Source of the DNA: CAVTUU01 sp045804965
GTDB taxonomy: Bacteria; Chloroflexota; Chloroflexia; Thermomicrobiales; UBA6265
Direction of reading: 5' to 3'
DNA length: 64,000 nucleotides
Assembly: GCA_045804965.1 (NCBI GenBank)
Contig: JBJMMD010000002.1
Coordinates: 62,001 to 126,000 of the forward strand
This document shows, one piece after another, positions 35,592 to 44,376 of this stretch. Positions within the stretch are counted from its first letter, which is position 1, and the number at the start of each line of letters is the position of its first letter. A program made the translations under genes and the position numbers. The notes beneath the pieces were generated by a model. That model saw nothing but the letters and a program-made list of their open reading frames with translations. It ran no database searches and was not told where the DNA came from.

Positions 35592-35969
35592 ATGGACTAC
35601 CTTTGGGTTGGTTTGGGCGGCCTAATCGGCGCAAACATCCGCCTATTCCTCAGCCGCGCGATCGCCGACCGAGCCGGTACCGCATTTCCACACGGCACCT
35701 TCACCATCAACATCACCGGGTCGCTTTTGATCGGAATCATCATGACCCTGCTGACCGAGCGCTGGGTCGCCGACCCAGCCTGGCGACTCGTCCTCGTCGT
35801 CGGTTTCCTCGGCGGTTACACCACCTTCAGCAGCTACACCTTCGAGGCGATCAATCTGTTCGAGCAAGGCCAAACCGCGCGCGGCCTCACCTATGTCTTC
35901 GGCAGCAACATCCTGGGTTTACTGGCGTGTTATGCCGGTGTCGTGATCGCGAGAGCGGCGGTGAGATAG
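35592..35969 (+). CDS. crcB: fluoride exporter
   Basis: CrcB/FluC membrane channel that releases fluoride from the cell. The 125 residues hold four helices. Family motifs are clear: GGLIGANIRLFLSR near the start, GTFTINITGSLLIG with the conserved Asn, and GFLGGYTTFSSYTFE with the Thr/Phe track. The start at 35592 follows AAGGGCAAGT; an earlier ATG at 35568 would add eight polar residues. FluC works as an antiparallel dimer, so one gene can be enough. No riboswitch was found upstream. Confidence 0.9.
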   Translation: MDYLWVGLGGLIGANIRLFLSRAIADRAGTAFPHGTFTINITGSLLIGIIMTLLTERWVADPAWRLVLVVGFLGGYTTFSSYTFEAINLFEQGQTARGLTYVFGSNILGLLACYAGVVIARAAVR

Positions 35970-36021
35970 CGTTCTCTCTCGCCAAGGTTTCCCGGGGAAA
36001 CGTCGATCTCGCGCTGCCAAG

Positions 36022-37089
36022 CTAGCCGTCGGGCGTCGCCGGCAATCCGAAACGTCTGAACAGGCCGGGGTTTGTGAATCGCGTGAGCGACGCGATCGCA
36101 TCACCTTCGATCGCAATCACCAAGATCGCGTGCGCCTCGTATGCGCCGTCATCGCTGTTTCGGTAGTAGACCGCGAACGCCGGCTGTCGGTTTGCCCGAA
36201 TTGGAACGAGCCGGAATCGATCGAGGCGGCCAGATCCCGGTACAGTGGCGAGAAACTTTCCGATCTCGCCCCGTCCAACGTAGCGCGCCGGCTGCGGCGG
36301 CATCGTGAAGACGGCTTCTTCGGTCAGGATTGCCACCAGCGACGGGATATCGGCAGTGTGCCAGGCAGCAACCAGTCGCTGAACCAGCGCTTGTTCGGTT
36401 TCGTAGGTGGTTCGCGAATGCGGGCGAGTCACCCGGGCCGCCGTTCGCTCTTGCTCGAGCGTCGTACGGGCTCGCTGAAGCGTGCTATTGATTCCGGCGA
36501 CGCTCGTCGCCAACATCGACGCCACCTCTGCCACGGAATAGCCGATGACGTCTCGAAGCAACAGGACGGCTCGCTGCCGAGGAGTGAGCAGTTGAACCGC
36601 GGCGATGAAGGCGAGTTCGACGCTTTCCTCCTGTTCAATGGTCTCTTCAGGACTCGATGGGCGCGGCAATAGCTCATCCAGGAGGAGATCTGGATACGGG
36701 TCAAGATGCACGTCCTCCCCCTGATCTCGCCCAGTTTCTGACCTCCCACCTTCGAAGGTTGACTGGAGAACCTCGCCTCGGCGGGCGCGCCGGGTCAACA
36801 TCGTCAAACAGACGTTCGTGGCGATCCGGTAGAGCCAAGCGCGGAAGGGAGCACGCGGTTCAAACTGATCGATCTGACGCCAGGCTCGCATGAGCGTCTC
36901 CTGGATCGCGTCGTCGGCATCGTCAAAGGTTCCCAGCATCCGGTAACAGTGGACGTGGAGCTCGCGTTCGAGTGGCCGCGTCAATGCCGCGAATGCATGC
37001 TCGTCTCCCGCTTGCGCCGCGGCGAGGTGCTCGATTTCCAGCAACTTGCTTCCGTGGAGGATCGTTTTTCGCCTCTCAAGTTCTTGCAC
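36022..37089 (-). CDS. ECF-type sigma factor with SnoaL-like C-terminal domain
   Basis: Extracytoplasmic-function sigma factor of about 355 residues, of the SigG/SigX5-like type. Region 2 is HVHCYRMLGTFDDADDAIQE and AWLYRIATNVCLTML; region 4 is LTPRQRAVLLLRDVIGYSVA with its helix-turn-helix. The last ~130 residues (LVQRLVAAWHTADIPSLVAI onward) form a SnoaL/NTF2 fold, which in such factors replaces a separate anti-sigma by internal control. The GTG at 37089 lacks a ribosome site; a TTG at 37044 after GGAAG may be the true start. It lies 84 bp after the small monooxygenase-fold gene in the same direction. Confidence 0.85.
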   Translation of the reverse strand: MQELERRKTILHGSKLLEIEHLAAAQAGDEHAFAALTRPLERELHVHCYRMLGTFDDADDAIQETLMRAWRQIDQFEPRAPFRAWLYRIATNVCLTMLTRRARRGEVLQSTFEGGRSETGRDQGEDVHLDPYPDLLLDELLPRPSSPEETIEQEESVELAFIAAVQLLTPRQRAVLLLRDVIGYSVAEVASMLATSVAGINSTLQRARTTLEQERTAARVTRPHSRTTYETEQALVQRLVAAWHTADIPSLVAILTEEAVFTMPPQPARYVGRGEIGKFLATVPGSGRLDRFRLVPIRANRQPAFAVYYRNSDDGAYEAHAILVIAIEGDAIASLTRFTNPGLFRRFGLPATPDG

Positions 37090-37172
37090 TTGGCGGCAGA
37101 CGAGGCGCGGATCAGCGCCAACACCTCGTCTCGCCCTACGAGTTCAGGCCGCCGGAACCACGCCGAAACGTC

Positions 37173-37469
37173 TCAACTGCCCCAAAACCCGTACGATCCG
37201 ACCTCACGTACCTTCATCGGACTTGGCGGCTCCTCGCACCGGTCGTCGATCTCGCGCTGGAAGGCGCGGAAGGACGCGACCTGCATCAGCGGGTTCTGGC
37301 CATCATCGGCTTCGATCGACGCAACATGGACAAAGCTGACGCCGTCCTCCTGGACGAAGGTGGCATAGTGAATGCCTGCCGGGGCGGTTTGGCGCAGTTC
37401 CTCGTAAACCTGTTTAACAAGCACTTCGTTTTGAGCGGCCTGTTCGGGTTTAACCTTGTAGCGCACCAT
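37173..37469 (-). CDS. small dimeric alpha/beta-barrel (ABM-like) protein
   Basis: A 98-residue protein beginning MVRYKVKPEQAAQNEVLVKQ, then YATFVQEDGVSFVHVASIEA, which is the beta-alpha-beta pattern of antibiotic biosynthesis monooxygenase or stress-response barrel proteins. Catalytic residues cannot be named. The ATG at 37469 is preceded by GGGAC; an upstream start at 37511 is less likely. It is upstream of the ECF sigma gene, probably in one transcript. Genes of this kind often accompany ECF factors with a SnoaL tail and may be among their targets. Confidence 0.6.
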   Translation of the reverse strand: MVRYKVKPEQAAQNEVLVKQVYEELRQTAPAGIHYATFVQEDGVSFVHVASIEADDGQNPLMQVASFRAFQREIDDRCEEPPSPMKVREVGSYGFWGS

Positions 37470-37597
37470 TACTTGTCCCACGACTGTTCTCCTGATGTGT
37501 CCTCGCATCATTGCGCCAAATTCCAGCGCCTACCGATGAAACTCACCGAAGGCCACAAAATCATCGATGTCGGGTTGCGTGCCGGCTGATCCCGGAG

Positions 37598-38383
37598 CTA
37601 CTGCGCTAAATACCCACCGTCGACCGGCAGCACCGCGCCGGTAATGAACGAAGCGTCATCGGAGGCGAGAAAGAGGATTGCGCGGGCGACCTCTTCGGGT
37701 TCGCCGATGCGGCCCATCGGGTGGGCTCTCTTGATCGCTTCTAAGTACTCGACACCCCCGGGCTCTTCCGGCAGCCGCTTGACGCGTTCCGTGTTGATCG
37801 TGCCCGGAGCAACCGCGTTGACGCGGATCCCCTGGTCCGCCCATTCAATCGCGAGGTGCTTCGTGATGCCGGTCGCCACGAACTTCGCTGGCCCGTAGGT
37901 CGATTGTCGCTTTTGGCCGGCCATGCCTGAGATCGAGGAGAGACAAACGATTGACCCGCCGCCAGTCTGGAGCATCGCTTCAATTGCGTATTTGCAGGTG
38001 AGGAACATGCCTCTGCCGTCGACCGCGATGACTTGATCCCAATCGTCGCCTGTCGACTCCGTGATCGAGCCCAAGGGAAGGATGCCCGCATTCGCGACGA
38101 GAATATCGACCTTGCCCCAGCGGTCGACGCCGGCTTGAATCATCAGCCGGGCGTCGGCATCGATCGAGACGTCGCCGGCTACCGCTTCGATCTCGGCCCC
38201 GCGGTCCGCGATCTCATCCATCAGCCCGAGCAGAGGTTGTTCCTGGATATCAGTGACGACGAGTTTTGCGCCTTCCCGGGCGAACACCTTCGCGGTCGCG
38301 CGCCCGATCCCGAACGAGGCTCCGGTCACGACCGCAACCTTGCCAGACAAGCGCCCCGGCTCGATAACTGCCTGATCACTCAT
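37598..38383 (-). CDS. SDR-family oxidoreductase
   Basis: Short-chain dehydrogenase of 261 residues. TGASFGIGRA binds the cofactor, TDIQ after strand 2 suggests NAD, NAGILP follows, the catalytic Ser is in LSSISGM, and Tyr/Lys are in YGPAK. It is the last gene of the sugar cluster, 22 bp after the epimerase gene, so it probably oxidises a sugar or sugar acid made available by the ABC importer upstream. The start ATG at 38383 follows AGGAGACACCGCGG. Confidence 0.9.
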   Translation of the reverse strand: MSDQAVIEPGRLSGKVAVVTGASFGIGRATAKVFAREGAKLVVTDIQEQPLLGLMDEIADRGAEIEAVAGDVSIDADARLMIQAGVDRWGKVDILVANAGILPLGSITESTGDDWDQVIAVDGRGMFLTCKYAIEAMLQTGGGSIVCLSSISGMAGQKRQSTYGPAKFVATGITKHLAIEWADQGIRVNAVAPGTINTERVKRLPEEPGGVEYLEAIKRAHPMGRIGEPEEVARAILFLASDDASFITGAVLPVDGGYLAQ

Positions 38384-38404
38384 CCGCGGTGTCTCCTGAA
38401 CTGG

Positions 38405-39391
38405 TTACGCGATGGCGCGTTCAACCTCGAGCGTTCCCTTGGCGGCTGCTTTCTTGAAATGCTCGATCGTCTCGCGGACACCGTCCTCCAACGACCGCCA
38501 ACCGGTATCGCCGAGGGCGGCCTCAAAGGCCGAGCGGTCGACATCCTCGGGAAAGGGCATCGGTTTGGATTCGAACGTAATCTTGCCGTTCATCTCCGGC
38601 GCGGCCAAAGAGATCGCGTTGATCACATCGTCCATCGACGCGTTCGTCCCGCCGAGGTTGAACACCGGCGCGCCGTCGAGGGGAGTTCGCACCACGTGAA
38701 TGAAGGCTTTCGCAACGTCGTCCGCGTGCTGGTAGACCGCAGTTCCGCTGAACGAAATGTGATACGGTCGGCCGATGGCCGCGGCGAGCATCGCCTTCGT
38801 CGGCGTCGAGCTTATCCCCTGGTCGCGTCCTGGGCCGTAGACAAAATACGGCCGCAAGCCAACAGTCCGAAGCTGCCAGTCGCGCCAGTAAACACGGGCA
38901 AATCCCTCGTTCGCCTGCTTCGTCACGCCATAGAGTGTTTCCGGAATCAGCGGCGCGTCATGCGCGATAGCTCCGGGAGGATAGAGCTCGGGCGAACCGT
39001 AGACGCCGACTGAGCTTGCATAGACGAGTCCCTTGACCTGATCGGCATGGTTGCGCGCCGTTTCAAACACGATGGTCGTGCCGACGACATTCACGTTCGC
39101 GCCTTGGACCGGATTGGCGCGCACAAACGGCACTTGTAAGGCGGCGAGGTGAATGATGCGTGAGATCCCATGCTCGATGACGATCTGCTCAAACCGCGCC
39201 TGATCGGTAATGTCCCCTTCGAGGATGTTCACCTTTCCCAGCGATGCTTCGTCCATGATCAGCCGTAACCGATGCGGATCGCCCGGTAGATCGTAGGTAT
39301 AGACCTGGTTTCCTTCGGCGACCAGCCGCTTGACCGACCAGGCGCCGATACACCCCAAGGCGCCCGTGACCAAATATCGTTCCTCAGCCAT
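38405..39391 (-). CDS. NAD-dependent epimerase/dehydratase family protein
   Basis: Extended SDR of 328 residues. It begins with YLVTGALGCIGAWSVKRL for NAD binding, shows LAALQVPF, the Ser in YASSVGVYGSP and Tyr/Lys in YGVTKQANE. Relatives act as nucleotide-sugar epimerases or as D-erythronate/sugar-acid 2-dehydrogenases (DenD type); the presence of sugar ABC genes makes a catabolic sugar-acid role plausible. It lies between the cyclase and SDR genes with gaps of 28 and 21 bp. Confidence 0.85.
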   Translation of the reverse strand: MAEERYLVTGALGCIGAWSVKRLVAEGNQVYTYDLPGDPHRLRLIMDEASLGKVNILEGDITDQARFEQIVIEHGISRIIHLAALQVPFVRANPVQGANVNVVGTTIVFETARNHADQVKGLVYASSVGVYGSPELYPPGAIAHDAPLIPETLYGVTKQANEGFARVYWRDWQLRTVGLRPYFVYGPGRDQGISSTPTKAMLAAAIGRPYHISFSGTAVYQHADDVAKAFIHVVRTPLDGAPVFNLGGTNASMDDVINAISLAAPEMNGKITFESKPMPFPEDVDRSAFEAALGDTGWRSLEDGVRETIEHFKKAAAKGTLEVERAIA

Positions 39392-39419
39392 CAGCCCGTC
39401 CCATCAGTTTTCAACGTGT

Positions 39420-40106
39420 TCAACCTCGTGGCACAAATGCGATCGCTCGGCCTGGCCCGCCGGACGAGCCCTCGATCTTGACCGGCAGGAACATGAAGTG
39501 CGCCGGCTCATCTGGAGTCGGCCAGCTAGGATCACGTTGCAGCACGAATGATGACGTGATATAGGCGGCGCCGTCGGGCATGTCAACGTAATGGCGATCC
39601 CAGTCGCTGCGATAGAGCACGATTTCGTCCTCGCGCAGCTCGCCATGCTCCGCTTCCCACCGTTGAATGTGCTCGGGCAAGATCTCCGGACCGACACCCG
39701 GCTCGCCGGTGTCAGTGAGCTCGCTGACATCGATAACCGCGGCCGGCCCCATCAGCCGTCCTAATTCAATTTTGTCGCCGGACTGCAGCCCGCACTCGTT
39801 GGCATGCGGGAGACCTGAGTCTGGCGGGGGAGTGAAGTGGGCCGGGGGGTCGAAGTGAGTGCCGCAATGCTCGTCGAGTGTCAGCCACGCGGTGTGATAA
39901 GGGCCGCGGAAACGGTGAATTGGCTGAACCTGATCGCTGCGGCTCGCATACCAGTTGTAGTCCTTGCGCTGAAACGGCATATGCGTCGGCCAGACAGGCG
40001 GCGACCGCTCCGCCAGGGTCACGGTCAAGTCGATCAACTCAGCCTTGGTGAGCGCGTCTGCAACTGACTCGAGCCCGGCCAAGGATCCGGAAAGCGGTGA
40101 GGTCAC
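39420..40106 (-). CDS. cyclase family protein (kynurenine formamidase-like fold)
   Basis: Metal-dependent amide or lactone hydrolase of 228 residues. The signature HCGTHFDPPAHF matches the HGTHxDxPxH zinc motif of the cyclase family, and DLTVTLAERSPPVWP is the typical start. The GTG at 40106 has GGAGG six bases upstream; the much longer frame above it covers repeat DNA and is not protein-like. The gene is separated from the ABC permease by ~370 bp holding a dispersed repeat, but is otherwise aligned with the sugar cluster. It may open a lactone formed by the dehydrogenases. Confidence 0.85.
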   Translation of the reverse strand: MTSPLSGSLAGLESVADALTKAELIDLTVTLAERSPPVWPTHMPFQRKDYNWYASRSDQVQPIHRFRGPYHTAWLTLDEHCGTHFDPPAHFTPPPDSGLPHANECGLQSGDKIELGRLMGPAAVIDVSELTDTGEPGVGPEILPEHIQRWEAEHGELREDEIVLYRSDWDRHYVDMPDGAAYITSSFVLQRDPSWPTPDEPAHFMFLPVKIEGSSGGPGRAIAFVPRG

Positions 40107-40300
40107 GCGCGGCCTCCGAGAACTTGATTGCCGGACCGAAGAAAATCTCTCGACACAGCCACGTGCCGGAAGAATCTCACGGGACTCATCGCTCGGCAAC
40201 AGACGCCCCCTACGTCTTGCCAAACACTCCGACGTCATGTTCCGCGCTCCGCCCCGTCCGGCTGACGCTCCCTCCCCGTCATGCCAAGCGCTCCCCTTCT

Positions 40301-40388
40301 CGTCATTCTGAGCGAAGGCGAAGAATCTCGCCTTGCCCACCATCCTCTTCAGTAGAGCCAGTTGCCTCGACTTACGCTCGGCATGACG
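40301..40388. repeat. dispersed repeat, copy C, with terminal inverted ends
   Basis: The element begins CGTCATTCTGAGCG (40301-40314) and ends CGCTCGGCATGACG (40375-40388), which is the inverted complement with two differences. Inner blocks AGAATCTCGCC, CCATCCTCTTCAGTAGAGCC and TTGCCTCGACTT match copy B at 30300. A further CGTCATGCCAAGCG lies at 40277. The whole 40107-40477 gap has no gene. Confidence 0.65.
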
Positions 40389-40477
40389 AGGGGAGTGCTC
40401 AGCTTGCCGGGGAAAAGACGCGGCATGAGCGGAGGTTGAATGGGCACCATCTTCCTGAGTAACAACGATCGAACGGA

Positions 40478-41530
40478 CTACTCCGTCCGTGTCTGCACCT
40501 TTTCGAGCCTGAGCGCGAGCACATTTAGCAGGAGCGCTGCCAACAGAATGATGCCCTGGAGCGCTTCCTTGAAGTAGAAGCTGATGTTCGGCAGTAAGTT
40601 GAGACCGTTGTTTAAGATGCCGAAGATGCACAGGCCGATGATTGTATTCTTGATCCCGCCTTCACCGCCGAAGAGCGAGGTCCCTCCCAGGACAACCGCC
40701 GCAACCGTCTGCAGAAGCAGGTCGCCGCCTGCCGACGGATTCGCGCTGTGGAGCCGGCCAACAAAGAGCATACCGGAGAGGCACGCCGTGAACGCGCAGA
40801 TCGTCAACGCCGTCATGATGACTCGCCTGGTGTTGACGCCCGACATCTCCGCGGCTTCGCGGTTGCCGCCGGTCATGTACACATAGCGACCGAATCTCGT
40901 GTAACTCAGGACAACCTCACCGACTCCCAGCACGGCAAGTGCGACGATGCCGACGACAGGTATGCCGAGGATCTTGTCGCCGGCGCCGCCGAGATGGCTG
41001 AGCACCGGCGGCACTTTGCCAATTGGTTTCCCTTCGGAGACATAGACCGATAGACCGTGGGCGATGGTGAGCATGGCCAGGGTCATCATGAATGACGGGA
41101 TGCCGATGTAGGCGACCAAGAAGCCGTTGACAAGACCAAGGAAGATCGCGGCCACAATCGCGGCGAGCATGCCCCATGAACTGAGGTGCGGCCAGCGCTC
41201 ACCAACCCAAAGCGCCGCCGCGATCACCCCGCTCAACGTCGCTACCGACCCGATGCTCAGGTCGATTTCAGCGCACAACAGGACAAAGGTGACGCCGGTC
41301 GCGGCGACCGCGACCGGTCCAATCTGGGTCACGATGTTTTGCAGATTGCGCGTGGTCAAAAAAACGTCGGTAGCAAAACTGAAGAAGATGAACATGCAGA
41401 CAAAGGTCGTCAACGGCGCAAGAATTCGCGCGTGGCGGCTGCCCCAACGCAGCGCTACGTCGCCAAAAGCCGGCTGCCCCCGTTCGCCGCTGATCTCGGG
41501 CGCGAGTCCCTGAGGTAGCTGCTGCGTCAT
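40478..41530 (-). CDS. sugar ABC transporter permease (RbsC type)
   Basis: Membrane subunit of a CUT2-type sugar importer, 350 residues with about ten helices. TEIDLSIGS-like motif CAEIDLSIGSVATLSGVIA and the late VLGGTSLFGGEGGIKNTIIG are family marks. GGGAGGATCA lies before the ATG at 41530; a start at 41554 is less likely. It follows the ATPase gene by 65 bp. The imported pentose, hexose or polyol cannot be decided from sequence. Confidence 0.9.
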   Translation of the reverse strand: MTQQLPQGLAPEISGERGQPAFGDVALRWGSRHARILAPLTTFVCMFIFFSFATDVFLTTRNLQNIVTQIGPVAVAATGVTFVLLCAEIDLSIGSVATLSGVIAAALWVGERWPHLSSWGMLAAIVAAIFLGLVNGFLVAYIGIPSFMMTLAMLTIAHGLSVYVSEGKPIGKVPPVLSHLGGAGDKILGIPVVGIVALAVLGVGEVVLSYTRFGRYVYMTGGNREAAEMSGVNTRRVIMTALTICAFTACLSGMLFVGRLHSANPSAGGDLLLQTVAAVVLGGTSLFGGEGGIKNTIIGLCIFGILNNGLNLLPNISFYFKEALQGIILLAALLLNVLALRLEKVQTRTE

Positions 41531-41595
41531 TGATCCTCCCTTGTGACCGACCAACCTGACTTCTCGGCGCCCTAAAACCGCGCTCCCTTCACCCG

Positions 41596-43155
41596 TCAGG
41601 CGTAGGCCATGAGCATGTCTTTGCTGACCCGTTCGCCGACGAATTCCTTGGTTACGTGGCCCTTGGACATGACGAGGATTCGATCTGACTCGGCCAGGAC
41701 CGTTTCCGGCTCGGTCGACATGAGAATGATCGCCACTCCCTCATGCTTCAACTGCTGAATCAAATCGAGCACCTCGCGTTTTGCCCCGACGTCCATGCCT
41801 CGAGTCGGCTCGTTCAGAATCAACAGCCGCGGCTGTTTCGTCAGCCACTTCGCAAGTACCACCTTTTGCTGGTTGCCGCCGCTGAGATACCCCGCCTTGA
41901 GGCTTGGGTTCGCGGGCCGGACGCCCGTACGATTGACGAGATCGCTGGCGACGCCGATTTCCGCGCTTTGAGAGAAGAACGACGGAACCAAATCATCGAG
42001 GTGGGCGAGGGTAATGTTTTTAAAAATCTCATGGCGAGGGAACAACGTCGTCCGCCGATTTTCAGTGAGATAAGCGATGCCAAGTCGCTTGGCTTGCTGT
42101 CCGCTCTTCGGGGCGATCGGCTGTCCGTTGAGGATGATTGCTCCGCTCCTCGCTCGGGCTTGACCGAACAACGTTCGCGCGACCTCGGTCATGCCGGCGC
42201 CCAAAAACCCGAACATTCCGAGAATTTCACCGTAGCGGAGGGAGAACGACACGTCGCTGAACGCGCCCGGCACCGTTAGGTGCTCGAGCCGGAGCGCTTC
42301 CGCGCCGCCCAAGGGCGGCGGAAGCTGCGCGCCTTCTTCGTAACTTTCCGCGAGCATTGTCGCGTCACGACCAATCATCAGCTCGATCAGACGATGCTTG
42401 GTTAGCCTATCGTTCGGCAGTGTTGCCACCTTGCGCGCGTTCTTGAGCACGGTGACGCGGTCTGCTACGGTCAACACGTCTTCCAAAAAGTGCGAAATAA
42501 AGATCAGGCTTTTCCCACGCTCTTTCAGTTGGCGCATCAGCCCAAACAATCGATCCGCTTCGGGAACCGAGAGCGCAGAGGTCGGTTCATCGAAAATGAT
42601 GATATCGGCCCCGGAAAAGACGACGCGAGCAATCTCGACGAGCTGCTGGGAGCCGAGCGAGAGCTTGTTCAGCCGCTCGGTGACGTCGAGCTCAATACCG
42701 AGCGAACGGAGCTGCGAGGCAGCTTCGCGGTTCATGCGCTTCCAATGAACGAGCCCTACTCGGTTCGTCAATTGCCGGCCGAGGAAGACATTTTCGGCAA
42801 CGGTGAGCGCCGGCATGCCGGTGAGCTCTTGATAGATCATTCCGATACCGCGCGCCTTCGCGTCCGCGGGCGAGCTAAACCGTGCGGATGCTCCCCGCAG
42901 CTTCAACTCACCCTCATCCGGCGCATGGACACCGCTGAGGATCTTCATCAGCGTGCTCTTTCCCGCTCCGTTTTCGCCGACGAGTCCGTGGATCTCCCCC
43001 GGCATCAGCTCGAAATCGACGCCATCCAGCGCGATCGCGCCGCCGAACCGCTTCGTCACGCCAACCAACGCCAGGAGGGGCTCTGGCGATGGCGTAATTT
43101 GAGCAGGAATGATCGTCTCGCCCTTGATCTGGATTGCCTGAGCAGAATCTGCCAT
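41596..43155 (-). CDS. sugar ABC transporter ATP-binding protein (RbsA type)
   Basis: Cytosolic double ATPase of 519 residues. The first half is complete: GENGAGKSTLMKIL, LSLGSQQLVEIARVV, then IIIFDEPTSAL. The second half has the family's degenerate Walker A (GFLGAGMTEVARTLFG) but normal LSGGNQQKVVLAKWL and LILNEPTRGMD. One normal and one degenerate site is usual in RbsA/MglA. It drives the RbsC-type permease downstream and lies after the binding-protein gene, with a strong hairpin between. Confidence 0.95.
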   Translation of the reverse strand: MADSAQAIQIKGETIIPAQITPSPEPLLALVGVTKRFGGAIALDGVDFELMPGEIHGLVGENGAGKSTLMKILSGVHAPDEGELKLRGASARFSSPADAKARGIGMIYQELTGMPALTVAENVFLGRQLTNRVGLVHWKRMNREAASQLRSLGIELDVTERLNKLSLGSQQLVEIARVVFSGADIIIFDEPTSALSVPEADRLFGLMRQLKERGKSLIFISHFLEDVLTVADRVTVLKNARKVATLPNDRLTKHRLIELMIGRDATMLAESYEEGAQLPPPLGGAEALRLEHLTVPGAFSDVSFSLRYGEILGMFGFLGAGMTEVARTLFGQARARSGAIILNGQPIAPKSGQQAKRLGIAYLTENRRTTLFPRHEIFKNITLAHLDDLVPSFFSQSAEIGVASDLVNRTGVRPANPSLKAGYLSGGNQQKVVLAKWLTKQPRLLILNEPTRGMDVGAKREVLDLIQQLKHEGVAIILMSTEPETVLAESDRILVMSKGHVTKEFVGERVSKDMLMAYA

Positions 43156-43183
43156 GTCGTTATCTCAACCCACGGCCGGATGC

Positions 43184-43214
43184 GAGAGATGGAGCGCAGT
43201 GCGCTCCATCTCTC
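43184..43214 (-). terminator. strong intercistronic hairpin after sugar-binding protein gene
   Basis: GAGAGATGGAGCGC (43184-43197), AGT, GCGCTCCATCTCTC (43201-43214): a perfect 14-bp stem with a 3-base loop between the binding-protein stop and the ATPase start. No U-tract follows. It probably stabilises the 3' end of the binding-protein message or lets only part of transcription pass, giving more binding protein than transporter. Confidence 0.6.
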
Positions 43215-43239
43215 ATTCGCGCGTTACCGCGAGCGCTCC

Positions 43240-44376
43240 TTAATAGAGTAGGTTGTCGCCGAGCCAGATGTAGCCGGGCGCGTTGTCCTTGATGATCGGG
43301 CCGCCGTCCGTCCGAATGAAGTGCGGAAACTCTCCGTAATCCTTCTTGTACTTGTCTGTGCCCGACACCTTGAGATAGCCGGCCCAGATCGCGCCGCCGT
43401 GAATGCGGCCGGACGGGTTGATCACGGTCGCGGTCAGCTTGTCGGCGAGAATCGCCTCGCAGGCATTCCGCAGACCGTCGACCCCGGTGATCTTGACCTG
43501 GTCCTGCATCCCGGCCGATTCGATTACGGCGCGGGCGGCAAGCGCCATGTCGTCGCTGTGGAAGAAGCCGCCTTTGACGTCAGGATAGCGTTGGAGCAGG
43601 TCTTGCCAAAGTGACGAAACGACATCGACCTTCCATTCACCCGGCGTTTCATCGACCACTTCGATGTTCGGGTATTGGGCAAGCATGTTGTGAAAACCCT
43701 TGGCCCGGGCTTGGGCACCGGTGTGCGAGAGCAGTCCTTGGGTGTGAATGACCTTGCCTTCGCCACCGATTGACTCGAAGAGCTGTTTGCTTGAGGTTTC
43801 CCCCATGTAGATGTTGTCCGGCTCGAAGAAAGTCAGATGCCCATACGCGTCGTTGCCGGCCGGATCCTGGATGATCCGCGTGTCCATGTCGATCAGGGGC
43901 ACGCCTTTGGCGATGATCGCGTCTGTGCCATCCTTCAGGGCATCGGAGGCTGAAGGGTGAAGCGCAACGAAATCCCAATCCTCAGACGAGATCGTTTGCA
44001 GGGCTTGGAGTTGCTTGTCAGGCGAGAACTCGCCATCGAACGACTTCACTTCCACACCGAGCAGGTCGCCAAACAGTGCGCAGGTCTCGATGCCGTGCGA
44101 GACCCACGTCGAGGCCGCGCCGATTTCGACAGTCGCCGCACGTAACTTCTTCGCCGGAAGGTCTTCCGGCAAGATGCCTAGGTTTGCAAGCGCCTCGGCT
44201 CGCGTCATGCCTGGCCGGAAGCCGGCCGCGGCAACCAGCGCGGAAAGCGCAACGCCGCCCTGCAGAAATCCCCGTCGCGAAACGCCGTCGACTAATTCGC
44301 GGACCTTCTTGCGGTCCTTCGGCCGTGCTACAAGCTCTTTGATCTCGTCCGCTCGCCTTTGAATCGACTCATCCAT
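43240..44376 (-). CDS. sugar ABC transporter substrate-binding protein
   Basis: Periplasmic-binding-protein type 1 family member of 378 residues. A long polar N-terminus leads to a twin-arginine signal, VSRRGFLQGGVALSALVAAA. The mature part has IETCALFGDLLGVEVKSFDG, PLIDMDTRIIQDPAG and FFHSDDMALAARAVIESAG, the hinge strands of sugar-binding proteins. GGAGGATCAGACC precedes the ATG. It is the first gene of the sugar cluster. Export by Tat suggests folding or cofactor loading before secretion. Confidence 0.9.
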   Translation of the reverse strand: MDESIQRRADEIKELVARPKDRKKVRELVDGVSRRGFLQGGVALSALVAAAGFRPGMTRAEALANLGILPEDLPAKKLRAATVEIGAASTWVSHGIETCALFGDLLGVEVKSFDGEFSPDKQLQALQTISSEDWDFVALHPSASDALKDGTDAIIAKGVPLIDMDTRIIQDPAGNDAYGHLTFFEPDNIYMGETSSKQLFESIGGEGKVIHTQGLLSHTGAQARAKGFHNMLAQYPNIEVVDETPGEWKVDVVSSLWQDLLQRYPDVKGGFFHSDDMALAARAVIESAGMQDQVKITGVDGLRNACEAILADKLTATVINPSGRIHGGAIWAGYLKVSGTDKYKKDYGEFPHFIRTDGGPIIKDNAPGYIWLGDNLLY

